From Alphaproteobacteria bacterium (GTDB taxonomy: Bacteria > Pseudomonadota > Alphaproteobacteria > Rhizobiales > Xanthobacteraceae): a stretch of 7,180 bases of DNA. The stretch spans positions 1 through 7,180 of the forward strand of contig VAZS01000162.1 of the NCBI GenBank assembly GCA_005884855.1, in the 5' to 3' direction. Both the position numbers and the translations under genes were made by a program. Within the stretch, counting starts at the first letter, position 1, and every line of letters begins with the position of its first letter. Shown in pieces: positions 1 to 5,525 of the stretch. The notes beneath the pieces were generated by a model. That model made no database searches. It was not told where the DNA came from and was given only the letters and a program-made list of their open reading frames with translations.

Positions 1-165
1 AAACCTTACGCAAAAGCGGATCAAAACCCGGGCGGCCGGTACGGCGCCGGAATACATGATGACCAGCGCGCCTGCCTCATGCGGCCGTCTCGGTCCAGCG
101 GCAATCGCAACAGCCTCGGCGGCGGGACGCTCCCGAAGGCGGCACCGGACGTGCGGGAATCAAGT

Positions 166-201
166 CCCCGTAGCCCCGGCGCTTCCCCGTATCCCCGGCG
201 C
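166..201. repeat. Imperfect tandem repeat, two 17-bp copies
   Basis: The 17 bases at 166-182 (ccccgtagccccggcgc) recur at 185-201 with one change (g to t at the eighth base), giving a 19-bp period. It may be a local slippage duplication. No function is evident. Confidence 0.6.
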
Positions 202-227
202 ACTGCGGCCCTAGCGCTTCGGTGGCC

Positions 228-255
228 TTGACCGTTTTCGACCAGCTTCTTAAAT
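228..255 (+). promoter_or_regulatory. Candidate sigma70 promoter upstream of the gene at 305
   Basis: TTGACC at 228-233 matches the -35 consensus at 5 of 6 bases. A 16-base spacer leads to TTAAAT at 250-255, which matches the -10 consensus at 4 of 6. The predicted transcript would start near 262, about 43 bases before the ATG at 305. This is a motif match only. Confidence 0.35.
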
Positions 256-304
256 GCAGAACGATCCTAAAACGGCGATCAGCGGTTCGTCGAGAGAGAC
301 CGCC

Positions 305-661
305 ATGTACATTGTGGAATTCCGCCACCATGGCGACGGTTTAGCCGAGCCAATGGCGAAGATCCGGGCCTGGCTCGACCATCAGCGGATTCAGCCCAGC
401 GTTTTCCGATTATCGCTCGTACCTGGAGGCACGGTTTGCCGCCTGGAATTCAACGTCGCGAGCGACGCTGAACCCTTCGCGCGTGCCTTTGGCGGCCAGG
501 TAATCGCCGACGAGCGTCCCGGCACCTGTCGCCGCATAACGTCGATTTTTTGCGGCAGCTGGACACCAACCCTCGTAAGGTGTTCTGCTTTCCATGGCAG
601 CGCTCCCCGAAACCGCGGATATGCTCCGCGAGCAAGCTGCTCGATGCCGCAAGTTGGTTAA
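305..661 (+). CDS. Small conserved hypothetical protein, 3' end probably frameshifted
   Basis: The ATG at 305 begins MYIVEFRHHGDGL and continues through a compact alternating segment (AKIRAWLDHQRI, then FRLSLVPGGT and RLEFNVASDAEPFARAFGGQ). It resembles short uncharacterised alphaproteobacterial proteins of about 75-80 residues; I recall the family only by appearance and know no function. An in-frame ATG at 254 exists, but 305 follows a purine-rich GAGAGAGA stretch and starts the conserved-looking sequence. After about residue 70 the frame turns into low-quality sequence and runs on across the next gene to 661. If one base near 515 is extra, the protein would instead end in a short Ala/Pro/Val tail at the TAA at 537-539, giving about 78 residues. 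No membrane segment or signal peptide is seen, so it is probably cytoplasmic. I am fairly sure of a gene here and unsure of its 3' end. Confidence 0.6.
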   Translation: MYIVEFRHHGDGLAEPMAKIRAWLDHQRIQPSVFRLSLVPGGTVCRLEFNVASDAEPFARAFGGQVIADERPGTCRRITSIFCGSWTPTLVRCSAFHGSAPRNRGYAPRASCSMPQVG

Positions 662-770
662 CGGGGATTATTGATTTGGAGGTGCGCGGCCGGCTACTGG
701 GCTTGGCAGTCGAGTTTGACGAACGCGCGGACGAACTAGAGGCCGTGGCGGCGGAACGCTGCGCTGACTG
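594..770 (+). pseudogene. Short alphaproteobacterial hypothetical gene split by a one-base frameshift
   Basis: The ATG at 594 encodes MAALPETADMLREQAARC followed by RKLVNGDY and then a TGA at 672-674. The neighbouring frame, from 673, continues with DLEVRGRLLGLAVEFDERAD and ELEAVAAE. The pieces join in order if one T in the run around 669-673 is removed. Together they resemble the common short Rhizobiales proteins of the form 'A..LR.QA.RCR.LA....D.EV..RL..LA.E...RA..LEA', mostly charged helices and of unknown function. After the frameshift the frame has no stop until 904-906, so the end given is approximate. The same frame runs into the next gene, and a second indel near 760 would be needed to use the TGA at 765 or TAG at 771. 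No strong ribosome-binding site precedes 594. Decay, an assembly or sequencing indel, and programmed frameshifting are all possible; the first two are likelier. Confidence 0.6.
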
Positions 771-835
771 TAGCCGCCTCGGAAACCGCCGGCCGCTCTC
801 GATTGTTCATTCTTCAATTGAGAGAGCGGGACCGG

Positions 836-1065
836 ATGGTAAAACACGGCGTGCTAAAAGACCCGGCGCAGGATATCGCCGCGGCGGATGTTTTGGCCGC
901 CTTTGAGGCCGCTCAGTTTAGCGGGTCATCTAGCGTCGATTGCTACCACGCCGCGGTCGACGCCGGCGTCACGCCCATCCCGATCATACGGCTACCTACG
1001 CGGCTCAGCAGGCGGTCCGGATCGTTCTCGACGTCAAGACGAGTCTGCGGATAGAGGAAATGTGA
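836..1065 (+). pseudogene. Short conserved hypothetical gene with a single-base deletion
   Basis: The ATG at 836 encodes MVKHGVLKDPAQDIAAAD, then VLAAFEAAQFSGSSSVDCYH and AAVDA. At about 965 the frame must change: another frame then gives RHAHPDHTATYAAQQAVRIV, LDVKTSLRIEEM and a TGA at 1063-1065. Restoring one T between 964 and 965 produces a continuous 'VDAWRHAHPDHTATYAA', a pattern I know from about 75-residue alphaproteobacterial hypotheticals. Without the repair the frame runs to 1054 with a nonsense C-terminus. A weak stress-promoter-like sequence (GAAAC at 782-786, 17 bases, TGTT at 804-807) lies upstream. Function is unknown. The clean repair by one base makes the frameshift call fairly strong; whether it is biological or a sequence error cannot be told here. 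Confidence 0.65.
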
Positions 1066-1081
1066 TGGCGGCGCGGCGACA

Positions 1082-1318
1082 ATGCGAGGTATCGATGAGC
1101 CGATCGTTCTAGAGCGCGGCGAACGGACCAGCCTGCGCCAGCTTGCCACGGAAGGCCGACTCACGCTTCGGCGATCCGGTTCATATGGCTCCGACCCAGC
1201 ATCGAAGACGCCCACCACGCTCTGGGCCGATGTTCGGCCTGGCCGCGGCTGGGAAATAAACGAGCAGACCTACGCGCAACTAAAGGCGCTCGGCGTGCCG
1301 GAAGAACCGTCGCCCTGA
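1082..1318 (+). CDS. Small hypothetical protein (78 aa)
   Basis: This frame starts at ATG 1082, 16 bases after the preceding stop, and ends at TGA 1316-1318. The product begins MRGIDEPIVLERGERTSLRQ and ends with RPGRGWEINEQTYAQLKALG plus VPEEPSP. The charged N-terminal half and the acidic, helix-like C-terminus look like protein rather than a shadow frame, and the opposite-strand frame is not convincing. There is no clear Shine-Dalgarno sequence before 1082, so the start is uncertain. I recognise no family. It may be the last member of the run of small genes from 305. The stop codon directly precedes a nested inverted repeat at 1319-1376. Confidence 0.5.
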   Translation: MRGIDEPIVLERGERTSLRQLATEGRLTLRRSGSYGSDPASKTPTTLWADVRPGRGWEINEQTYAQLKALGVPEEPSP

Positions 1319-1376
1319 GCGCGGCCCAGCTTCACCACAGCGACACTAGCGCCTGTCGGCCAGGCAAAGGCCGCGC
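1319..1376 (+). terminator. Nested inverted repeat after the small gene cluster
   Basis: GCGCGGCC at 1319-1326 pairs with GGCCGCGC at 1369-1376. Inside, GCCTG (1351-1355) pairs with CAGGC (1361-1365) around a five-base loop. It starts immediately after the stop at 1318. There is no T-run after it, so it is at best an RNA-end structure and not a classic intrinsic terminator. Confidence 0.3.
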
Positions 1377-1601
1377 ACATCTAGACGGCGCGTCCTGCTC
1401 CCTTCAGGGGGGATCAGCGGTTCGATGCCGGCCAGCCCCGAACGAGATATCGAGCCCGCGTGCGGCAAGCAGCTCCTCTACGTCGCGGTAGCCAAGTGTG
1501 AAGCGTAGATAAAGCCAGATCGCCTGCTGGATGATCGGCGGCGGGAGGCGGTGGCGGGCGTTCTGGAGTGAGACCAGGGTGGGCTTGTATTCTTTGCCTG
1601 G
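1360..1601. repeat. 10-bp perfect inverted repeat bracketing the transposase fragment
   Basis: CCAGGCAAAG at 1360-1369 is the exact reverse complement of CTTTGCCTGG at 1592-1601. The pair encloses the 1404-1604 transposase remnant almost completely. It could be a terminal repeat left by a shrunken element, but it is short, does not clearly match IS6-type ends, and I see no flanking target duplication. The left copy overlaps the hairpin at 1351-1365. Confidence 0.35.
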
Positions 1602-1604
1602 TAC
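1404..1604 (-). pseudogene. IS6-family transposase, N-terminal fragment
   Basis: Read on the minus strand, this frame gives LVSLQNARHRLPP, then IIQQAIWLYLRFTLGYRDVE and ELLAARGLDIS. That is the characteristic N-terminal region of IS6-family (DDE) transposases, 'HRFP..II..AVWLY.RF.LSYRDVEELLAERGLDVS', which normally continues with 'YETVRRW'. Here similarity stops at about 1443, the sequence becomes FGAGRHRTADPP, and a stop follows at 1404-1406. The frame has no ATG: upstream it is closed by a stop at 1605-1607. Only about 50 of the usual 210-240 residues remain and the DDE catalytic core is absent, so it cannot be active. It records an old insertion or recombination event between the small gene cluster and the membrane-protein operon. 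Confidence 0.75.
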
Positions 1605-1611
1605 TCAACTA

Positions 1612-1645
1612 ACAAACGAATGGCGCGCGACAAACGAATGACGCG
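1612..1645. repeat. Short direct repeat, two 16-bp copies
   Basis: ACAAACGAATGGCGCG at 1612-1627 and ACAAACGAATGACGCG at 1630-1645 differ at one base. They lie between the transposase fragment and the 3' end of the membrane-protein gene and may be a local duplication linked to the element's history. Confidence 0.55.
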
Positions 1646-1656
1646 AGTTGTCGCGT
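1641..1656 (-). terminator. Hairpin at the end of the membrane-protein gene
   Basis: ACGCGA (1641-1646), loop GTTG, then TCGCGT (1651-1656) form a perfect 6-bp stem overlapping the minus-strand stop codon at 1658-1656. No strong T-run follows on the minus strand, so termination activity is uncertain. Confidence 0.3.
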
Positions 1657-2492
1657 TATGTGCGTGACAGGTTCCAGCGCAGAGGCGGCGCGGCTTGGTC
1701 CCGATGCTGCCCGCCGAGGCACGAGGCGTACCACGCCGCGGCGGCTCCGAGCAGTAGCGAGACGGCAATGGAGAAGCCCAGAATGACCGCACTTTGGCGC
1801 GCTCTTTTCACGGCGAGCGTTGCTGCGGTAATTGCCTCGTCCACTCGACGGGCTGCGTCAGGTTGCGCAATTCCAGTATGGCTCGCGACCAAACGCGACA
1901 GGTATTCCCGGTCGTCGGGCTTCATCCCCGCCCGGCTCGTTGCGGCAAGGAGGATGCGACTCGCCTCGGCCCGGCTATAAACCAGATTGCCATCTTGGCG
2001 CCTCTCAGAACGAAATAGCCGATCGAGGTCGTAAGCAATCAGAGCTTCTCCGGCATTCGTTGCTGGCGTCGCTGCCGGCGGCACGGCCTTGGACCCGACT
2101 GCCGTGGCGATGACGGCTGCAACCAAACCGCTGATTACGACCGCCAGTGCCCAGGCGAGAAGCCCGTGCGTGCCATCCCGGAACTCCACAAATTCGGTAT
2201 GCAGCCCAGCATCCCAGGTTGTCCGCAGGCGCCCCGCTACGTACCCGCCAAAACCGAAGCTGACGAGGGCGGTCAATACCAGATAGAGGCCCGACAGAAC
2301 GGTCAGACTCGGCGAGGTGTCCCTCCAGGTTGGGGCGGTCGACGCCACCGAGAGGCCCAGCGAGGTTCCGAAGGCGACCAGAACGATGAAAAATGCTGAG
2401 CCGACAAGCGCGCCGGCGATGACCGGAGTCCACCGTAAGAAATCACGGCGTCCTTCGATCGGCACAGTTTCTATTCGCTCCGAGGTTTGCAC
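1656..2492 (-). CDS. Four-TM membrane protein of unknown function
   Basis: The 278-residue product starts at a GTG (2492-2490) preceded by AAAGGA at a seven-base spacing, a good ribosome-binding site. Predicted membrane segments lie at about residues 22-47, 63-87, 110-132 and 234-256. The second ends in GFGGYVAGRLR, and the following loop WDAGLHTEFVEFRDGTHGLL carries a conserved-looking FRDG.HG motif. Between TM3 and TM4 is a soluble region of about 100 residues (about 133-232) rich in charged and Ala residues (DLDRLFRSERR, SRAEASRILLAATSRAGM) that is probably helical. The pattern matches an uncharacterised alphaproteobacterial inner-membrane family; I know no reaction for it. It lies 25 bases downstream of the 24-residue membrane microprotein on the same strand, so the two are probably co-transcribed from the EcfG-type promoter at 2651-2626. 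Reading frame and length look intact. A role in envelope stress is an inference from the promoter. Confidence 0.85.
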   Translation of the reverse strand: MQTSERIETVPIEGRRDFLRWTPVIAGALVGSAFFIVLVAFGTSLGLSVASTAPTWRDTSPSLTVLSGLYLVLTALVSFGFGGYVAGRLRTTWDAGLHTEFVEFRDGTHGLLAWALAVVISGLVAAVIATAVGSKAVPPAATPATNAGEALIAYDLDRLFRSERRQDGNLVYSRAEASRILLAATSRAGMKPDDREYLSRLVASHTGIAQPDAARRVDEAITAATLAVKRARQSAVILGFSIAVSLLLGAAAAWYASCLGGQHRDQAAPPLRWNLSRT

Positions 2493-2517
2493 GCGCGTAT
2501 CCTTTACCGTCTACACG

Positions 2518-2592
2518 TCAGCGTAGGCCTAAGAACGATAGGATGAACAGGATCACGACGATTAAACCGATCAGGTAGATTAAACCGCCCAC
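2518..2592 (-). CDS. 24-residue single-pass membrane microprotein
   Basis: On the minus strand a GTG at 2592-2590 follows a perfect GGAGG with five bases between, and encodes MGGLIYLIGLIVVILFILSF plus LGLR before TGA at 2520-2518. Nearly the whole peptide is one hydrophobic helix ending in Arg, as in very small Rhizobiales membrane peptides of the type 'LIYLIGLIVVV..LSF.GLR'. An overlapping ATG two bases upstream (2594-2592) opens only a five-codon frame, so GTG is the likely start. It sits at the head of a two-gene operon with the four-TM protein, and an EcfG-type promoter ends about 34 bases upstream. It may act as a small partner or regulator of that membrane protein; this is inference. 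It is too short for most gene callers. Confidence 0.7.
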   Translation of the reverse strand: MGGLIYLIGLIVVILFILSFLGLR

Positions 2593-2625
2593 ATCGGCCT
2601 CCGTGGTTGCAACTCTCGCGCGCAG

Positions 2626-2651
2626 AACAACAAACGGCCTAGGAACGTTCC
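2626..2651 (-). promoter_or_regulatory. EcfG-type stress promoter of the microprotein/4-TM operon
   Basis: On the minus strand GGAAC (2651-2647), 17 bases, then TGTT (2629-2626) match the alphaproteobacterial general-stress consensus GGAAC-N16/17-CGTT except for the first -10 base. The expected start near 2618 would leave a leader of about 26 bases before the GTG at 2592. Confidence 0.6.
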
Positions 2652-2728
2652 GCATCCGCCGATCGCAAGGCGTATGGAGCCGGTTTCGGCATCCCAACGT
2701 CCGTGCGAGGCGATATCTCAGCCACCGC

Positions 2729-2755
2729 GGAACTCGACGACCTTCCTAAAATGTT
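2729..2755 (+). promoter_or_regulatory. Near-match EcfG-type promoter of the topoisomerase gene
   Basis: GGAAC at 2729-2733 and TGTT at 2752-2755 are separated by 18 bases, one more than the usual 16-17. The position is right for the ATG at 2785, with a start expected near 2763. The long spacer keeps confidence moderate. Confidence 0.4.
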
Positions 2756-2784
2756 ACCTGTTCGCGCTGTCACGGTGGTGGTGA

Positions 2785-3849
2785 ATGGGTGGATCGACTT
2801 CGGCTGAGAGACGTCACGTTCGGCAGAAAAAGGATCGGCTGCCCGTCGAGGCTGCACTTAATCCAGAGCTCGCGGCCAAACAGGCACAGCTGCGCTACGG
2901 TGACGATTCAGCGCCGGGCATAACCCGGCACAAGGCGCGTAACGGCTTCGACTACCGCTTACCGGATAGTAGGGTGGTCCGCGATATCGATACGCTGAAG
3001 CGGATACGATCGCTCGCGATCCCACCCGCCTGGACGAATGTGTGGATCTGTCTCCATTCCAACGGGCACCTGCAGGCGACCGGGCGCGACGCCCGGGGCC
3101 GCAAACAGTACCGCTACCATTCGCGCTGGCGCGAAGTTCGCGACGAAGCGAAATACAACAAGCTCCTGATCTTCACCCAGGTGCTGCCGCAGCTTCGAGC
3201 ACGAGTGGAGGAGGATCTCAAACGGCCTGGCTTGCAACGTGAGAGAGTCCTTGCAGCCATTGTCCGCCTGATGGAGCTGACGTTCTTTCGTGTTGGCAAC
3301 AGCGAGTACGCGAAGGCGAACGAGAGCTTCGGACTGACCACTCTGCGCGACCGGCATGTCGCCATCGAAGGCAGCCGTATCCACATCAGCTTTCGCGGCA
3401 AAAGCGGTAAGCACCACGAGACCGACATCAACGATCGGCGTCTCGCCCGGATCGTCAAAAGCTGTCGCGATCTCCCGGGCTATGAGCTGTTTCAGTACAT
3501 GGACGCTGAGGGCCAGCGCCATACCGTTGGGTCGGCGGAGGTAAATGAGTATTTGCGCGAGATCACGGGAGAGGAGATCACTGCCAAGGATTTCCGGACC
3601 TGGGCTGGAACGCAACTCGCCGCAGAGGCCCTGCGTGAATTCGAGGCGTTTGATAGCGAGGCGGAGCGCAAAAGAGCCGTTGTCCGCGCTGTGGAGAAAG
3701 TGGCCAAACATCTCGGAAACACTCCGACAATTTGCCGGCGCTGCTATATCCATCCGGCGGTGCTGGAGGGCTATTTCGAGGGCATGTTGGTGCGGCACCG
3801 ACGTAATTTGGCTTGGCTTGGTGTCGATTGCTGCGCAGCCTGCGTGTAG
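2785..3849 (+). CDS. DNA topoisomerase IB (bacterial, poxvirus-like)
   Basis: This 354-residue enzyme would relax supercoiled DNA by nicking one strand through a 3'-phosphotyrosine and letting the duplex rotate. The N-terminal domain (about residues 30-130) contains GITRHKARNGFDYRLPD, LAIPPAWTNVWIC and GRDARGRKQYRYH, all typical of bacterial IB enzymes. The catalytic domain follows: FFRVGN with Arg169, the beta-hairpin lysines in FRGKSGK (206 and 209), DFRTWAGT with Arg271, and CRRCYIHPAV with the nucleophile Tyr321. All expected catalytic positions are present, so the enzyme is probably active. Its length is usual for the family. The last 15 or so residues (AWLGVDCCAACV) differ from the typical C-terminus and may be a frayed end, but lie beyond the active site. 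The start follows a GGTGGTGGTGA stretch. It has its own near-match stress promoter (2729-2755), and a hairpin follows its stop. No partner subunit is needed. Confidence 0.95.
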   Translation: MGGSTSAERRHVRQKKDRLPVEAALNPELAAKQAQLRYGDDSAPGITRHKARNGFDYRLPDSRVVRDIDTLKRIRSLAIPPAWTNVWICLHSNGHLQATGRDARGRKQYRYHSRWREVRDEAKYNKLLIFTQVLPQLRARVEEDLKRPGLQRERVLAAIVRLMELTFFRVGNSEYAKANESFGLTTLRDRHVAIEGSRIHISFRGKSGKHHETDINDRRLARIVKSCRDLPGYELFQYMDAEGQRHTVGSAEVNEYLREITGEEITAKDFRTWAGTQLAAEALREFEAFDSEAERKRAVVRAVEKVAKHLGNTPTICRRCYIHPAVLEGYFEGMLVRHRRNLAWLGVDCCAACV

Positions 3850-3872
3850 CCATCGAAGACGATGGTTTGTGC
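3850..3872 (+). terminator. Intrinsic-terminator-like hairpin after topoisomerase IB
   Basis: CCATCG (3850-3855), loop AAGA, then CGATGG (3860-3865) form a perfect 6-bp stem directly after the stop codon at 3847-3849, followed by a T-rich stretch starting TTTGT. The stem is short and the T-run interrupted, so it may be weak. It would separate the topoisomerase transcript from the DUF1003 gene, which has its own promoter. Confidence 0.5.
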
Positions 3873-3896
3873 GTATTTCTGAACTCCATCGCACGT

Positions 3897-3922
3897 GGAA
3901 CAGGGGACGAGGCCGTCCTGTT
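3897..3922 (+). promoter_or_regulatory. EcfG-type stress promoter of the DUF1003 gene
   Basis: GGAAC at 3897-3901, 17 bases, then TGTT at 3919-3922 match GGAAC-N16/17-CGTT except for the first -10 base. Spacing and -10 are identical to those of the 2651-2626 promoter. The expected start is near 3930, about 20 bases before the ATG at 3951. Confidence 0.6.
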
Positions 3923-3950
3923 AGGTAATCTGCCTGGGACAGGATGAGAA

Positions 3951-4499
3951 ATGCGCGCCATTCCGCGACCCACAACCGCATCGCCTAAGCCTCCTGGTTT
4001 GGGGACTGTACTGGAGCGCAACATTCGCGCGCTGCAAGAACGGCGTGCGCGCGAAGAGGCGGATGCCACGTTTGAGGAGCGTCTCTCCGGAAAGATTACG
4101 CGATTTACCGGTAGCATGGGCTTTGTCTATCTGCATTTGGCCGTGTTTGGCTTCTGGATTGCCGTAAACCTTGGGATGGTGTCCGGGGTCCCGGAATTCG
4201 ACCCATCCTTCGTCATCTTGGCAATGGCTGCTTCTGTAGAGGCCATCTTCCTGTCCACGTTCGTCCTGATCAGTCAGAACCGAATGGCTACCGCAGCCGA
4301 TAAACGTGCTGAGCTCGACCTGCAAATCAGTTTGCTCGCAGAGCACGAGACGACAAAGCTCGTCGCTTTGGTGTCGGCAATCGCGGGACGGATGGATCTA
4401 CAAACGGACGTCGACTCGGAAGTCGAAGAATTGAAGCAAGACGTCGCCCCCGAGCTCGTCCTGGACGAGATTGAAGAGCGGTCTCGAAGTTCCGGCTGA
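3951..4499 (+). CDS. DUF1003 family inner-membrane protein
   Basis: The 182-residue product has a charged N-terminal helix (about 20-45, LERNIRALQERRAREEADAT), two membrane segments (about 56-76 and 86-107), and a C-terminal cytosolic tail. After TM2 it carries the DUF1003 hallmark SQNRMATAADKRAELDLQIS, then LLAEHE, in which SQNR and the D.RAELD.Q pattern are characteristic. The acidic end (VDSEVEELKQDVAPELVLDE) is probably coiled. The family is widespread in bacteria and its biochemical role is unknown. The start at 3951 is supported by AGGA six bases upstream. The gene has its own EcfG-type promoter (3897-3922) and lies 101 bases after the topoisomerase stop, so it is probably transcribed separately in the same regulon. 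Length and frame look complete. The stop codon lies inside the left arm of a 10-bp inverted repeat. Confidence 0.9.
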   Translation: MRAIPRPTTASPKPPGLGTVLERNIRALQERRAREEADATFEERLSGKITRFTGSMGFVYLHLAVFGFWIAVNLGMVSGVPEFDPSFVILAMAASVEAIFLSTFVLISQNRMATAADKRAELDLQISLLAEHETTKLVALVSAIAGRMDLQTDVDSEVEELKQDVAPELVLDEIEERSRSSG

Positions 4500-4545
4500 A
4501 TCTTGCCCCGGCGGGTCATCCCCGTTGGATTGTAGTTCAGCCGGA
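4491..4545 (+). terminator. Two-tier inverted repeat spanning the DUF1003 stop
   Basis: TCCGGCTGAA at 4491-4500, which includes the TGA, is the exact reverse complement of TTCAGCCGGA at 4536-4545. In the 35-base loop, CGGG (4512-4515) and CCCG (4521-4524) form an inner stem. No T-run follows. It is probably a 3'-end RNA structure that protects or ends the message; a Rho-independent terminator is not supported. Confidence 0.45.
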
Positions 4546-5275
4546 CCTTGTTGGGTGAAAGCACCTTCGTATGCCGTTTTCGGTAGTTCGTGGTAGGAAA
4601 CGGGTGGTGCTTACCAATTCGACGAACTGGACTATTCGCGGTGCGGACGTGGCGCGCGAGAGGCCGTCACGCAGCAGCACATTCACGCGCTCCGGGAGCA
4701 ACTGGCCGAGCATCGGCTGGCGATCCTTGGTTTCCAGCGGCTGGCGGCGGGCTGGTTCAGATCATCGCTGAGAGGTATCTTGGCTAAAAAGCGGCTGCTG
4801 CGGCTATTGGCCCTGGTACGCGTGCCCCCTCGCATTATCGGCAGCAGTCCAAGGGACGGCGGCGATTAGCCCGATCTGGACACACCCGAATGCCTTGAAG
4901 ATGCCGCCGCGCCGACTGGTGTGCTTGCTCTTTCTTCTCGACGTCGTGGTAGCCTGAGACTCGAAGCGGACATACCAGACCGCGTCATCGAGGCCGCAAA
5001 CCGGCGCAATACAATAAACCGGCCCGGTAGCCTATGTTTTCGTACGTACGCTCGTTTCGTGCCAGATGCCGAATGTGGAAATCGTGCGTGACATCGTGGG
5101 CTGATGCAGCGCGGTGTCAGAGCCGTATATCGGTCTACCGCGATACTGTATTCCTGATCTCTTCTGTCCGACGGTTGCCCGCCTCTGCTTCTGAACGCGT
5201 CGCAATAGCCTTGATCGCGTTGCTGTTAATTGGCCGCGGTGCTGGAACGAGACGTGGGGAGCTAAAGCCCAGCCG
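4546..5275. other. Long stretch without a convincing gene
   Basis: Several frames are open here but none has both a good start and a recognisable product. The most protein-like is on the plus strand at 4597-4869; the same frame reopens after the TAG at 4867-4869 and runs to a TGA near 5090. A plus-strand frame from ATG 5034 to 5330 has a hydrophobic patch (VAIALIALLLIG) but no ribosome-binding site. On the minus strand around 5130-5250 a short charged frame (INSNAIKAIATRSEAEAGN) lacks a start. The pattern suggests decayed coding DNA or spacer. Confidence 0.45.
4597..4869 (+). pseudogene. Start-less open frame, possibly a gene remnant
   Basis: The frame is open for 90 codons between stops, beginning ETGGAYQFDELDYSRCGRGA, then REAVTQQHIHALREQLAEHR and LAILGFQRLAAGWFRSS. 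The middle part reads like a charged amphipathic helix of the kind seen in short alphaproteobacterial hypotheticals. There is no ATG or GTG start and no ribosome-binding site, and the end turns Arg/Leu-rich. If real, it has lost its start or been frameshifted from an upstream frame (an ATG at 4571 lies in a different frame). I do not recognise a family, and chance openness in GC-rich DNA is a serious alternative. Confidence 0.25.
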
Positions 5276-5473
5276 TCACCGACAAGATCTTTGTCTTGAA
5301 CGAACCAGAAAACGCCGCCTCGGGATATGATACAAAAGAACTAAGTTTATACAGCGACCGTGGAACATTTCGCCCTTGTGCGGCGCAGTCGCACCGTCCT
5401 TCCCGCAATAAGCGCAAAACTGCGCGTCATCAACCGTACCCTCGTCGGCAGGGCAAAAATCCTCAATCGTCAT
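5276..5473 (-). CDS. Small Cys/His-rich protein, possible zinc-binding (65 aa)
   Basis: From the ATG at 5473-5471 the product reads MTIEDFCPADEGTVDDAQFC, AYCGKDGATAPHKGEMFHGR and CINLVLLYH, then an Arg-rich tail. Cys7, the pair C20-x2-C23, His32, His38 and Cys41 are spaced like a small zinc ribbon or knuckle. The tail from about residue 48 is basic and may be a degenerate end. The start is chosen because TTGAGG lies eight bases upstream of 5473. An in-frame ATG at 5494 would add seven residues but has no clear ribosome-binding site. I do not recognise the family; DNA, RNA or protein binding are all possible. It stands alone on its strand and I found no clear promoter. The alternative is a chance frame, but the clustered metal-ligand residues and the ribosome-binding site favour a gene. 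Confidence 0.5.
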   Translation of the reverse strand: MTIEDFCPADEGTVDDAQFCAYCGKDGATAPHKGEMFHGRCINLVLLYHIPRRRFLVRSRQRSCR

Positions 5474-5525
5474 ATCACGCACCTCAATGTTCATCGGGCG
5501 TCGTCGGCCAGGATGCACGCAACCG

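Larger units (their letters stand above)
1..304. other. Leader region without a convincing gene
   Basis: No open frame here has a ribosome-binding site or a recognisable product. The minus-strand frames crossing it are rich in Arg, Gly and Pro, as expected from translating GC-rich noncoding DNA. It contains a short imperfect tandem repeat (166-201) and a candidate sigma70 promoter (228-255) for the gene starting at 305. Confidence 0.5.

Noticed and set aside
943..1218. 91-codon minus-strand open frame
   Set aside because: It is antisense to two plus-strand small genes that read more like real protein, and has no ribosome-binding site.
1414..1430. GGTTCGATGCC sequence resembling a tRNA T-loop
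   Set aside because: No matching stem, anticodon arm or acceptor could be found around it; it belongs to the divergent tail of the transposase fragment.
2959..3981. 340-codon minus-strand open frame antisense to the topoisomerase gene
   Set aside because: It lies almost wholly opposite a gene with intact catalytic motifs, shows no recognisable domain, and such shadows are common in GC-rich DNA.
3578..4117. 179-codon minus-strand open frame across the end of topoisomerase IB and the start of DUF1003
   Set aside because: It is antisense to two well-supported genes, Ser/Arg/Pro-rich, and would cross the DUF1003 promoter.
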